From assembly GCA_001783465.1 (NCBI GenBank), contig MFMI01000012.1, positions 1-6,022 of the forward strand: 6,022 bases of DNA, in the 5' to 3' direction. The notes under the pieces were generated by a model. The model was not told the DNA's origin. It was given only the letters and a program-made list of their open reading frames with translations, and ran no database searches. The stretch is from Candidatus Kaiserbacteria bacterium RIFCSPLOWO2_02_FULL_54_13. GTDB lineage: Bacteria; Patescibacteriota; Minisyncoccia; Phycocordibacterales; Phycocordibacteraceae. The position numbers and the translations under genes are program-made. This document shows positions 1-5,951 of the stretch, piece by piece. Position 1 is the first letter of the stretch. The number at the start of each line of letters is the position of its first letter.

Positions 1-186
1 AATGAAAACGGCGCGGTTTTCTTTATCTTGAGCGTTCCTTCAGACGTTATCCTCGCGAAGGTCAGACAGGACACGTTCAGTCATATAGCCATCTTGGTTT
101 TTTCAATGTTCACCATGTTCGTCATTATGTGGTTCGCGGGAAATATCCTTTTCCAAAAGTTCGTGGCTGACAGAAAATTTTTCTAA
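1..186 (+). CDS. C-terminal end of a membrane protein, possibly a Cache-type sensor fragment (5' end outside window)
   Basis: Frame 1 is open from the left edge to a TAA at 184-186, giving 61 codons of a protein that begins upstream. The visible part ends in one strongly hydrophobic segment (about codons 28-53, starting HIAILVFSMF) followed by a short tail, FQKFVADRKFF. The stretch before the helix (FFILSVPSDVILAKVRQDTF) has the same pattern as the end of the dCache domain in the kinase of this window (WYVVAEQPVSAVYRGAREA), with a proline, then a small residue, then a basic residue just before the membrane helix. That suggests an extracytoplasmic sensor domain closing into its second membrane helix. 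Unlike the kinase, nothing follows: no HAMP and no catalytic domain. The similarity is by eye only, and the fragment is too short for a firm family call. It converges on the small minus-strand frame at 205-321. Confidence 0.65.
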   Translation, partial: NENGAVFFILSVPSDVILAKVRQDTFSHIAILVFSMFTMFVIMWFAGNILFQKFVADRKFF

Positions 187-195
187 AAACAAAAA

Positions 196-221
196 GCCCC
201 GCGTCTATGACATCGCGGGGC
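196..221 (-). terminator. Intrinsic terminator for minus-strand transcription
   Basis: GCCCCGCG at 196-203 pairs perfectly with CGCGGGGC at 214-221 around a 10-base loop, an 8-bp stem of almost only G and C. The run of A at 186-195 on the plus strand (broken by one C) becomes a T tract directly 3' of the hairpin on the minus strand, so the terminator is oriented for minus-strand transcripts. On the plus strand the bases after the hairpin are CCGTGAAG, so it is not a typical terminator for the upstream plus-strand gene. The TAG of the small frame at 205-321 falls inside the loop. Confidence 0.8.
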
Positions 222-321
222 CCGTGAAGAACGCAACAAGCGAAAAGAGGATACACATCAACAGGACGACTCGATAGGGTTGGTATTCAGGTGAGTTGAG
301 ACGACTGAGTATTCTTATCAT
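205..321 (-). CDS. Small single-helix membrane protein, 38 residues, unknown function
   Basis: The ATG at 321-319 is preceded by AAAGGAG (334-328 on the minus strand) at a spacing of six bases, among the best ribosome binding sites in the window. Translation runs 38 codons to TAG at 207-205. The N-terminus is polar and basic (MIRILSRLNSPEYQPYR), followed by a hydrophobic helix of about 16-18 residues (VVLLMCILFSLVAFFTG) and a short end PAMS, so a one-pass membrane peptide with the N-terminus inside fits. An intrinsic terminator begins within the last codons, and the stop codon lies in its loop, which places the gene at the end of a minus-strand transcript. I recognise no family. The ribosome binding site, helix and terminator together make this more than a chance frame, but 38 codons alone cannot prove expression. 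Confidence 0.6.
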   Translation of the reverse strand: MIRILSRLNSPEYQPYRVVLLMCILFSLVAFFTGPAMS

Positions 322-472
322 TTGAATCTCCTTTCGGTTGCGGACATTTGGCGTGCCAGTAGATTGGCAGGTATTCCCCTTTGACCTCTTTCAAGTCCTT
401 GTGGTGGTTCTCCGTCTATGCGTCAAATCGTTCTCCACACTTGCTACATTGGACTCGGTGCGTATCCGTCAA
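287..472 (-). pseudogene. Possible zinc-ribbon protein remnant interrupted by an amber codon
   Basis: On the minus strand, a frame that can begin at TTG 472 (or GTG 487) reads LTDTHRVQCSKCGERFDA, then TAG at 418-416, then continues without another stop for 42 codons to TGA at 289-287. The part after the TAG reads TENHHKDLKEVKGEYLPIYW and then HAKCPQPKG. CSKCGERF looks like the first knuckle of a zinc ribbon, and CPQP about 30 residues later sits where a second CPxC knuckle would be, but its last cysteine is a proline. The internal stop and the lost cysteine both fit a decayed gene. There is no ATG and no clear ribosome binding site. The 3' part overlaps the start of the 38-residue frame in another reading frame. 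Chance resemblance is possible, so this is a tentative call. Confidence 0.3.
328..334 (-). promoter_or_regulatory. Ribosome binding site for the 38-residue frame
   Basis: The minus strand reads AAAGGAG here, six bases before the ATG at 321. It matches the anti-Shine-Dalgarno sequence closely and fixes the start of the small membrane protein. The same bases would encode PKG in the broken zinc-ribbon frame that runs through this site. Confidence 0.65.
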
Positions 473-501
473 GATACCATAATACACAGCTCGGTCTGCG
501 G

Positions 502-507
502 TATACT
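502..507 (+). promoter_or_regulatory. Candidate -10 element for the cohesin-like gene
   Basis: TATACT lies 14 bases before the ATG at 522, so transcription would start near 513-515 and leave a leader of only about seven or eight bases. No convincing -35 hexamer is seen at the usual distance, and no Shine-Dalgarno sequence fits between it and the start codon, consistent with a near-leaderless message. Confidence 0.45.
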
Positions 508-521
508 TTAATGAGTTCTCT

Positions 522-1919
522 ATGCACACTTTGATTAAAATCTTGGGTGCGCTTTTGCTATTGGGAGGCATTTTCTTCGTGTCAGAAAATGCTCTCGCTC
601 AGACCGAGGGAAATGTGGATGTGCATTCGCTTCTGCAAAAGGCGACTGTTTCTTTCTTGCCCCGCACCGGTTCTTTCATAGAGGGTTCAACATTTGAGGT
701 ACCCATTGTCATTGATACTGAAGGCAAAAGTGTCAACGCGATAGAGCTCTATGTGAATTTCAATCCAAGCCGTCTCCAAATCGTGGAGCCCGCCGGCCAG
801 CAATCCATCATCGGCTTATGGGTTGAGCCGCCGGCCTACTCAAACACTTCCGGTACGTTGAAACTTATAGGAACCATACCGGGAGGTATTACGACGAAAT
901 CTGGTCTTGTTGCGAAAATTACGTTCAAAACGCTCACATCGGGAAATACTCGGCTGACTATTTTATCGCAATCACAAGTGTTGGCGAACGACGGTCTCGG
1001 CACGCCGGTTGTGACAAACTTTGGCGATGCGCTGTATACCATCACGCTCCAGCCGCCCGAAGGACCGAACGTCTTTTCAGAAACACATCCTTTCCCCGGT
1101 CATTGGTACAACAACAACACGCCGGTGATGAATTGGGATAAAGATTCGGGGGTCGTTGATTATAGCTATGTCGTTGACGACCAGCCGTTTACGGTTCCCG
1201 GCAATACGGCGAACACCGTTGACAATCGCATCTCGCTCCCGAATCTCCCAAACGGCATCAGTTATTTCCATATCAAAGCGCGAAAAGGGACCGTGTGGGG
1301 CGGGACGACAAACTTCACTTTGCGCATTGATACGCTCCCTCCTGCCGCGTTTACGCCAACATATGAAAAATTATCATCAGGAGGTACCCTTATCTCCTTC
1401 TTCACCACAGACAGTTTATCCGGCATTGACCACTATGAGGTTGGCGTCATTGATAAAAAAGAATCTCCGTATATGACGCCGGTCTTCGTGCAAACGCAGA
1501 GTCCGTTTCAGCTTCAAGTCAAAACGTCCGGCGAGGTACGAGTTATCGTGCGTGCGATTGATGTGGCGGGAAATGTGCGTGACGGACAAATGGATATTGC
1601 GGGTTTTTCATATACAGGATTCATTCAAGACAATATTGCTGTCTTTATCTCTGTCGTACTATTTTTCATTACTCTATTCGTCCTTGTGTCTCATTATCTC
1701 TTCGTTCGCCGTGTCTCGCGAGTACTCCAGATGGTGATGCCCGTGCAAAGAGCAATGCCGGTAACGCCGCAGTATCGTGAATTACCGCCTGCGCCGCTAC
1801 AACCACCGGCGCAAGAAAAGAGGCCGGTACTATTAGAGGTCCTGCACGCGCAAACCGCATCCCCGCAAGAGAACATGTATTCGGCGGGGAGAGACGTTCC
1901 GAACCAATTCAGGAGATAA
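522..1919 (+). CDS. Secreted cohesin-like domain protein with C-terminal membrane anchor
   Basis: The 465-residue product begins with a clear signal peptide (hydrophobic core about residues 7-20, probable cleavage after ALA at 24-26). Residues about 42-176 resemble a cohesin/carbohydrate-binding-like beta-sandwich: the FEVPIVIDTEGKSVNAIEL strand pair, YVNFNPSRLQI, and LVAKITFKTLTSG are typical of the family. Two further Ig/FN3-like segments follow, about 187-270 and 271-363; the second contains SLSGIDHYEV and VIVRAIDVAGNV, a pattern common in bacterial surface repeats. A membrane helix at about 371-393 is followed by a basic patch (VRRVSR) and a proline-rich tail (around 407-435), so the bulk is outside and the tail inside. 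No catalytic motif, sortase signal or dockerin is seen. In cellulosomes cohesins bind dockerins; in bacteria without cellulosomes such domains are general surface adhesion or scaffold modules, so no partner can be named. The ATG at 522 is chosen because it starts the signal peptide directly. Confidence 0.8.
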   Translation: MHTLIKILGALLLLGGIFFVSENALAQTEGNVDVHSLLQKATVSFLPRTGSFIEGSTFEVPIVIDTEGKSVNAIELYVNFNPSRLQIVEPAGQQSIIGLWVEPPAYSNTSGTLKLIGTIPGGITTKSGLVAKITFKTLTSGNTRLTILSQSQVLANDGLGTPVVTNFGDALYTITLQPPEGPNVFSETHPFPGHWYNNNTPVMNWDKDSGVVDYSYVVDDQPFTVPGNTANTVDNRISLPNLPNGISYFHIKARKGTVWGGTTNFTLRIDTLPPAAFTPTYEKLSSGGTLISFFTTDSLSGIDHYEVGVIDKKESPYMTPVFVQTQSPFQLQVKTSGEVRVIVRAIDVAGNVRDGQMDIAGFSYTGFIQDNIAVFISVVLFFITLFVLVSHYLFVRRVSRVLQMVMPVQRAMPVTPQYRELPPAPLQPPAQEKRPVLLEVLHAQTASPQENMYSAGRDVPNQFRR

Positions 1920-1956
1920 ACAGAATCGCCGGCGCAGAGCACCGGCGATTCTGTTT
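1918..1956. terminator. Bidirectional intrinsic terminator between convergent genes
   Basis: ACAGAATCGCCGG at 1920-1932 pairs perfectly over 13 bp with CCGGCGATTCTGT at 1942-1954 around a nine-base loop, and two more A-T pairs extend the stem to 1918-1956. TTTT follows on the plus strand, and the AAA on the left gives a short T tract on the minus strand. It overlaps the TAA of the cohesin-like gene and lies 11 bases past the stop of the binding-protein gene, so it can end transcripts from both sides. Confidence 0.85.
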
Positions 1957-1967
1957 TGCGAGGCACG

Positions 1968-3158
1968 TTAGTAGAGAGGCGGAATCTCGGCATCGGATTC
2001 AAAAATGCGAGCCGCCTTAAAACGCATGCTTTCCGGGAATGTAATGCCGGCCGCGCGCGCGCGATGCATAACGAGCCACAGTTCAGTTTTAGCGCCATAT
2101 TCTATGGGGATATCCGAAGGATTCGTGCCTTTCAGTATCTTGTCCACCATGAACGCCGACTGTGCTCCGGACGCGGTGAAATTGTCGGAATAGGAGAACT
2201 GTCCTCCGTGCGGGATGTCTTCGTAGGGTACGGCGAACGGAATGCCGAGCTTGATTGCGAGCTCGGACTCGCCCCGTTCCTGCCGTTCGTAATGGTGGCC
2301 GGCGATGTGGAACAAGGCGTCAATATCCCCCTTCTTGATCGTCTGCGCAACCCTGTTGAATTCAGCTTCCGCCTCGGGCGGCGGCACCGCAGTCGTATAC
2401 TCCACAATCTCATAGCCGAACCGAGGCGCCTGCGTCTTCAGTTCTTGTAAATAACGATCGCCTATAGGCGGCACCATAAAGCCGTCCGTGAATACGCCGA
2501 TCTTTTTGATGTTCGGGTCAATCTCTTTGAAGAATTCAAAGTACTTTTGAATAATCTCAAACAAGTCGCTCGTGACGCCGGTCGCATTATTGCCCGACGA
2601 TCGGTACGACGCGGCAAGCCCGTATTCAATGGGGTCATGGAAACGGCTAGAAAACACAATGGGAGTGGTGTCATTACGCTCCTTCGTGACAGCCACCCCG
2701 ACTTTCGCCTGTAATTCAAGCGAGAGCCATAATAGGTCCACTTTTTCATCCAGCATGCGATGTATCGCGACCTTCATATCGTCAAACATTGTCGGTCCAG
2801 GCACCACTCGCGACCGTTCGTAGACGACATCCTTCCCTTCCGCATACCCGAGCTTTGTCATTTGTTCTTTGAAGCCGATAAACGCATCGGTTTGTTGTTC
2901 AAATTCGACGATGCCTATCCTGACTGGCTCGGCACGCGCGGTGAATCCGTTTCCATCCAAGACGAACCAATACGTAAGGGCTCCGACCGCAAGCACGGCT
3001 ACCAGGCCGGCGGCAAGCAGCGGCGGCGAGAGCGGCGACTGTGCGGGCGGAATTATGTGCGGGATGCTGACGTTTTGAGAAGGTTCTTGAGGCTCTTGAG
3101 GGGGCATATGCACGTATTGTACCTGGCGCGCGGCCACCTGCGTATCCGATGTGTGCAT
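1968..3158 (-). CDS. Membrane-tethered ABC_sub_bind (TrpX-type) substrate-binding protein
   Basis: Translation from the ATG at 3158 gives 396 residues. Residues 1-45 are polar and rich in proline and glutamine, 46-68 form a membrane helix, and about 79-385 match the ABC_sub_bind family (PF04392, COG2984) by pattern: FKEQMTKLGYAEGKDVVYE, TPIVFSSRFHDPIEYGLAAS followed by NNATGVTS, the inter-lobe stretch IKKIGVFTDG, and near the end FSYSDNFTASGAQSAFMVDK and ILKGTNPSDIPIEY. The family has two lobes closing on a small ligand, often an amino acid in TrpX-like members. Here it is anchored by an uncleaved N-terminal helix with a cytoplasmic tail, not a lipobox or cleaved signal. No permease or ATPase is in the window; the gene lies 20 bases after the histidine kinase, which suggests a sensory role. 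An ATG at 3173 would add five residues but has no ribosome binding site, while GGAAGG sits seven bases before 3158. The ligand is unknown. Confidence 0.85.
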   Translation of the reverse strand: MHTSDTQVAARQVQYVHMPPQEPQEPSQNVSIPHIIPPAQSPLSPPLLAAGLVAVLAVGALTYWFVLDGNGFTARAEPVRIGIVEFEQQTDAFIGFKEQMTKLGYAEGKDVVYERSRVVPGPTMFDDMKVAIHRMLDEKVDLLWLSLELQAKVGVAVTKERNDTTPIVFSSRFHDPIEYGLAASYRSSGNNATGVTSDLFEIIQKYFEFFKEIDPNIKKIGVFTDGFMVPPIGDRYLQELKTQAPRFGYEIVEYTTAVPPPEAEAEFNRVAQTIKKGDIDALFHIAGHHYERQERGESELAIKLGIPFAVPYEDIPHGGQFSYSDNFTASGAQSAFMVDKILKGTNPSDIPIEYGAKTELWLVMHRARAAGITFPESMRFKAARIFESDAEIPPLY

Positions 3159-3165
3159 AACAGAA

Positions 3166-3171
3166 CCTTCC
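3166..3171 (-). promoter_or_regulatory. Ribosome binding site that decides the binding-protein start
   Basis: The minus strand reads GGAAGG, seven bases before the ATG at 3158. The longer alternative start at 3173 overlaps this site and is preceded by CGTAATACGT, which has no purine-rich motif. The site lies just downstream of the kinase stop codon, so ribosomes finishing the kinase could reinitiate here. Confidence 0.6.
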
Positions 3172-3178
3172 ATACGTA

Positions 3179-5410
3179 TTACGCGACAAGCGGAAGCGTC
3201 ACAATGAACCGCGTACCGCCTTCCTTTTTAGACTCAAACGAGATGGACCCTTTGTGCAGATCAATGATCTTCTTGGAGATAAAGAGTCCCAGACCGCTGC
3301 CGTCGGTATGTCGGGCGGACGCTTGCGATGAGCGGAAGAATTTGGTAAATATCCGATCCGATTCATTCTGCGGTATCCCGATGCCCGTGTCGCCGACGCT
3401 GAACCGCACGGCGCCGCTGGCTCGCGCGAGTGACACGGCGATCGAACCTCCTGTGGGCGTATATTTAACCGCGTTGTCGAGCACATTGTTGAACACAATC
3501 TCCATTTTCGCCGCATCAATGTTCAACTTGGGGATATCTTTTTGTATATCAAGAATGACGTCCACCCCCTTTTTAGCGGCTTCTGCAGAGAACAGCTTCA
3601 TCGCCCGATCCAAGATTGGAGCGATCGATTGCACCGAGGGTTCAATATCGAACCGCCCGTCTTCGACGCGCGCCACATCAAGCAGATCGTCCACTAGGTG
3701 TATCATGTGGTCGGTCGCATCGAGCGCCTGCAATGCAAGCTCTTTCTGTACCGGTTGCAATTCGCCTTTCTCTCCTGCCAAAAGGTAGTCAACCGCCCAC
3801 TTCATGCCGGTCAACGGCGTACGCAACTGGTGCGCGGCGATAGAAACGAATTCGCGTTTCGTGCGCTCCATCGCGAATTCACTGGTGATATCCTGAAACA
3901 TGAGGATGTAGCCGAGATGGACATGTAATCCCTCGCGGTTCCTGCTTGAGACAAGATGTACGATGTGCTCCTTCCCTCCCGCATCGGTAATCTTCAGATC
4001 GTTTTTGCGGTACACCAAACCTCCCTGGGAGCCCTGATGCGGCGGGCAATATTCAGAGAAGGGGACTTCTCTTGTGCCGTCAGATATCTTAATCGCGTCT
4101 TGTATCTTGCCGCCGAGAATGTTGAGCGAATTTTTCCCGGTTAAGGATTCTGCGGCACGGTTGAAAAGCACAATCGTGCCTTCGGGATCGACAGCGATGA
4201 CCGCATTCGTGATGCCCGAGAGAATAAGGCTCAGCTTGTTGCGCTCCGCGGTGATGATCTCCTCTTCATGTTTGAGCGAAAGCATGGCCTTGCCGATGGT
4301 CTCGGCCATCGAGTTGAAGCTGGTAGCCAGATCGCCGATTTCATCGCCACTCTCTATCGGTGCGCGATGGTTGAGATTGCCCTGTCCGAATTGCTGTGCC
4401 GCGATATGCAACGACTCAATGGGCCGCGAGATGCGGCCGGCGAAAAAGAGCGCCGCAAGACCGGCGAGAATGACGGCCAGAAGAGAAAAGAGAACGGAAA
4501 AGATCGTCGCTTCGCGTGCCCCCCGATAGACGGCGCTGACGGGCTGTTCGGCAACGACATACCAGTTAATATGTAGTAGATTCTTGGAGCGCGCATCAAA
4601 GAGCTCTACTGACACCGGATGCGCCGCCCCTAGGACCTCAAGCCCCTGCTCGTTGATGTATCGTGCAGAAACCCCGATCTGCAGAGGATTCTCAATGACA
4701 CTGCGGACTGGAGGAAGCACGGAAAGATCCTTTTCGCTAAGTACATAAGAAATATCCGGATGGCCGATCACGATGCCTTTATCATTAATAATATAGACGC
4801 GCCCTGACGAACCAACGTTCTTGGAAATGTCGGCTACGACTTTCGGCAAGATACGTGCATCGACGTCCGCGAAGACCGCACCGGCAAATGCCCCGCGTGA
4901 ATCCAAGATTTGTATCCCGAAGACGAAATACGGCCGACTGTTCCTTACGGCAACGGGACCGATGTAGGTCCCTGCATCGCGAACCGCGCGGAACTCTGCA
5001 GACTCGCCGCGATCGCGCAGTTCCTTATTCGTTATCGCCAGGATCCTGTTCTTGCGCGCAATCTCCCGCCCCGAACTGTTGACGACCGAGAGATCGGAGA
5101 AATTGTCGCTCCTAAAGAGGATATTCTCCAACACGCGTGCGGCGGTGTCGGATTCTATGGGAAATTCCGGCTGGTACAAGGCCGCAATATTGTCCAGAAT
5201 GCGCAACTGGGAGACCATGAATGATTTTGCCTCCGCGGATGCCGTCGCTGCGAGCTGGTGGCCGAGCTTCGACGCGTCGGACTCCAGCGTGTGTTGGAAG
5301 AGCGTCAAGGTCACCGCCCCCACGATGATGAGCGGAATGAGCGAGACAGAGATGAGGAGAACAATGAACTTGGTATGCAGGTGCAGACCTTTGAATAATT
5401 TCTTGGACAT
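3179..5410 (-). CDS. dCache-HAMP-PAS sensor histidine kinase
   Basis: This 743-residue membrane kinase would autophosphorylate on histidine in response to an extracytoplasmic signal. Membrane helices at about 15-37 and 302-324 enclose a dCache-like sensor (about 40-298) with the typical YIGPVAV, FAGAVFADVD and GRVYIINDKGIVIGHPD elements. A HAMP linker follows (about 325-378, with SRPIESL and GDEIGDLATSFNSM), then a PAS domain (about 390-510, AVIAVDPEGTIVLFNRAAES). The HisKA H-box is AAHQLRTPLTG with His527 as phosphoacceptor. The ATPase domain has all its boxes: N (NNVLDNAVKY, Asn642/Asn646), G1 (GDTGIGIP, Asp674), F (FTKFF, 688-692) and G2 (GSGLGL, 704-709). No key residue is missing. There is no receiver domain on the protein, so the partner is probably the receiver protein 52 bases upstream in the transcript. 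The start is uncertain: the ATG at 5410 has AAGGAG only at a 17-base spacing. The signal is not known. Confidence 0.93.
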   Translation of the reverse strand: MSKKLFKGLHLHTKFIVLLISVSLIPLIIVGAVTLTLFQHTLESDASKLGHQLAATASAEAKSFMVSQLRILDNIAALYQPEFPIESDTAARVLENILFRSDNFSDLSVVNSSGREIARKNRILAITNKELRDRGESAEFRAVRDAGTYIGPVAVRNSRPYFVFGIQILDSRGAFAGAVFADVDARILPKVVADISKNVGSSGRVYIINDKGIVIGHPDISYVLSEKDLSVLPPVRSVIENPLQIGVSARYINEQGLEVLGAAHPVSVELFDARSKNLLHINWYVVAEQPVSAVYRGAREATIFSVLFSLLAVILAGLAALFFAGRISRPIESLHIAAQQFGQGNLNHRAPIESGDEIGDLATSFNSMAETIGKAMLSLKHEEEIITAERNKLSLILSGITNAVIAVDPEGTIVLFNRAAESLTGKNSLNILGGKIQDAIKISDGTREVPFSEYCPPHQGSQGGLVYRKNDLKITDAGGKEHIVHLVSSRNREGLHVHLGYILMFQDITSEFAMERTKREFVSIAAHQLRTPLTGMKWAVDYLLAGEKGELQPVQKELALQALDATDHMIHLVDDLLDVARVEDGRFDIEPSVQSIAPILDRAMKLFSAEAAKKGVDVILDIQKDIPKLNIDAAKMEIVFNNVLDNAVKYTPTGGSIAVSLARASGAVRFSVGDTGIGIPQNESDRIFTKFFRSSQASARHTDGSGLGLFISKKIIDLHKGSISFESKKEGGTRFIVTLPLVA

Positions 5411-5427
5411 CGTGAGCAGGTAGGTTA

Positions 5428-5433
5428 CTCCTT
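5428..5433 (-). promoter_or_regulatory. Shine-Dalgarno motif with unusual spacing before the kinase
   Basis: AAGGAG is the only strong ribosome binding motif between the regulator and kinase genes. It is 17 bases from the kinase ATG (5410), longer than usual, but eight bases from an in-frame CTG at 5419. No ATG, GTG or TTG in frame lies at a normal distance. Either spacing is relaxed or a rare CTG start adds three residues (read as M-L-T before the annotated Met). Confidence 0.45.
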
Positions 5434-5462
5434 ACCGATAAGCGCAGAAGCCGAGCGTATGA

Positions 5463-5936
5463 TTAGAGGTACACCAAAGATCCCGTCAGCATCTGCCGGG
5501 CATCGGACTGTGCCTCCTTCGGAGGAGTAATTTGTTGTCCGTGCAAGACACTCTCAACGGTCTTGGAAATTTCGGAAAGTGAAAGGTTGGCCTTCACGAG
5601 ATATGCGAGCGCGCCGAGCGAGCGGGCACGCTCTTTGTCGGTATCAGCGTTCAAATTCGAAAGAATGATGACAGGGGTCTTTTCGAGCCCTGCCTCTTTG
5701 CGCAGGCGCTCCAAGAATTCAAAGCCTGTCATGCCGGGGAGCACGATGTCGAGCAGGATAAGGTCCGGGTGCACTTCGACCGCTTTCGCCATACCTTCTT
5801 CGGCATTCATGGTCGGGTATACTTCAATGCCTTTCTCGCGCAGTTGCATCATCTTGTCTGCAAGCAGATTATGCAGTAGTCGGTCATCCTCTATGATTAA
5901 GATTTTCTTACCCTTGATGGTATCTTTCGTATCCAT
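5463..5936 (-). CDS. Single-domain CheY-like response regulator
   Basis: The 157-residue product is a receiver domain with little else. After the first strand (KKILIIEDD) come the acidic pocket residues Glu16, Asp17 and Asp18, the phosphoacceptor Asp63 in LILLDIVLPGMTGFEFL, the conserved Ser93 in VIILSN, and Lys115 in AYLVKA, so all catalytic positions are intact. After the last receiver helix there are about 25 residues (from LHGQQITPPK to the end) with no recognisable DNA-binding or enzyme domain, so output would be by protein contact or as a phosphate relay. It is first in the minus-strand cluster, followed by the histidine kinase, its likely phosphodonor. The frame stays open upstream to an ATG at 6005, but that adds 23 residues unlike a receiver, and the promoter-like sequence lies inside them; the ATG at 5936 starts three to ten residues before the first strand as expected for the family. 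Confidence 0.92.
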   Translation of the reverse strand: MDTKDTIKGKKILIIEDDRLLHNLLADKMMQLREKGIEVYPTMNAEEGMAKAVEVHPDLILLDIVLPGMTGFEFLERLRKEAGLEKTPVIILSNLNADTDKERARSLGALAYLVKANLSLSEISKTVESVLHGQQITPPKEAQSDARQMLTGSLVYL

Positions 5937-5951
5937 CTTATAAGCATACCA
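5937..5951 (-). promoter_or_regulatory. Extended -10 promoter giving a leaderless regulator message
   Basis: The minus strand reads TGGTATGCT (5951-5943), an extended -10 with the TG one base before the hexamer TATGCT, then TATAAG and the ATG at 5936. With the usual six to seven bases between hexamer and start point, transcription would begin at or next to the A of the ATG. No Shine-Dalgarno sequence precedes this ATG, which agrees with a leaderless start. No good -35 is seen, as is common with extended -10 promoters. Confidence 0.45.

Noticed and set aside
354..369. Short inverted repeat TGCCA-N6-TGGCA
   Set aside because: Five-base arms inside the possible zinc-ribbon remnant are expected by chance, with no T tract or nearby start to support an operator or terminator.
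462..477. Inverted repeat GTATC-N6-GATAC upstream of the cohesin-like gene
   Set aside because: Five-base arms only and about 25 bases before the -10; a regulator site is possible but cannot be supported from one copy.
479..484. TATTAT on the minus strand as a -10 for the small minus-strand genes
   Set aside because: No matching -35 or extended TG, and the base composition makes such hexamers common; kept only as a weak possibility.
1694..2098. A minus-strand frame running from the binding-protein 3' end into the cohesin-like gene
   Set aside because: It passes through the strong bidirectional terminator and overlaps coding sequence on both sides; the product is Cys/Arg-rich without family features.
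1956..2450. A 164-codon plus-strand frame after the cohesin-like gene
   Set aside because: It starts inside the terminator and lies entirely opposite the conserved C-terminal lobe of the binding protein; no domain is visible.
2760..3788. A 342-codon plus-strand frame opposite the binding-protein and kinase genes
   Set aside because: It crosses the boundary of two genes with full family motifs on the other strand, its translation is rich in Arg, Ser and Cys with no recognisable domain, and it has no ribosome binding site; it is a codon-bias shadow.
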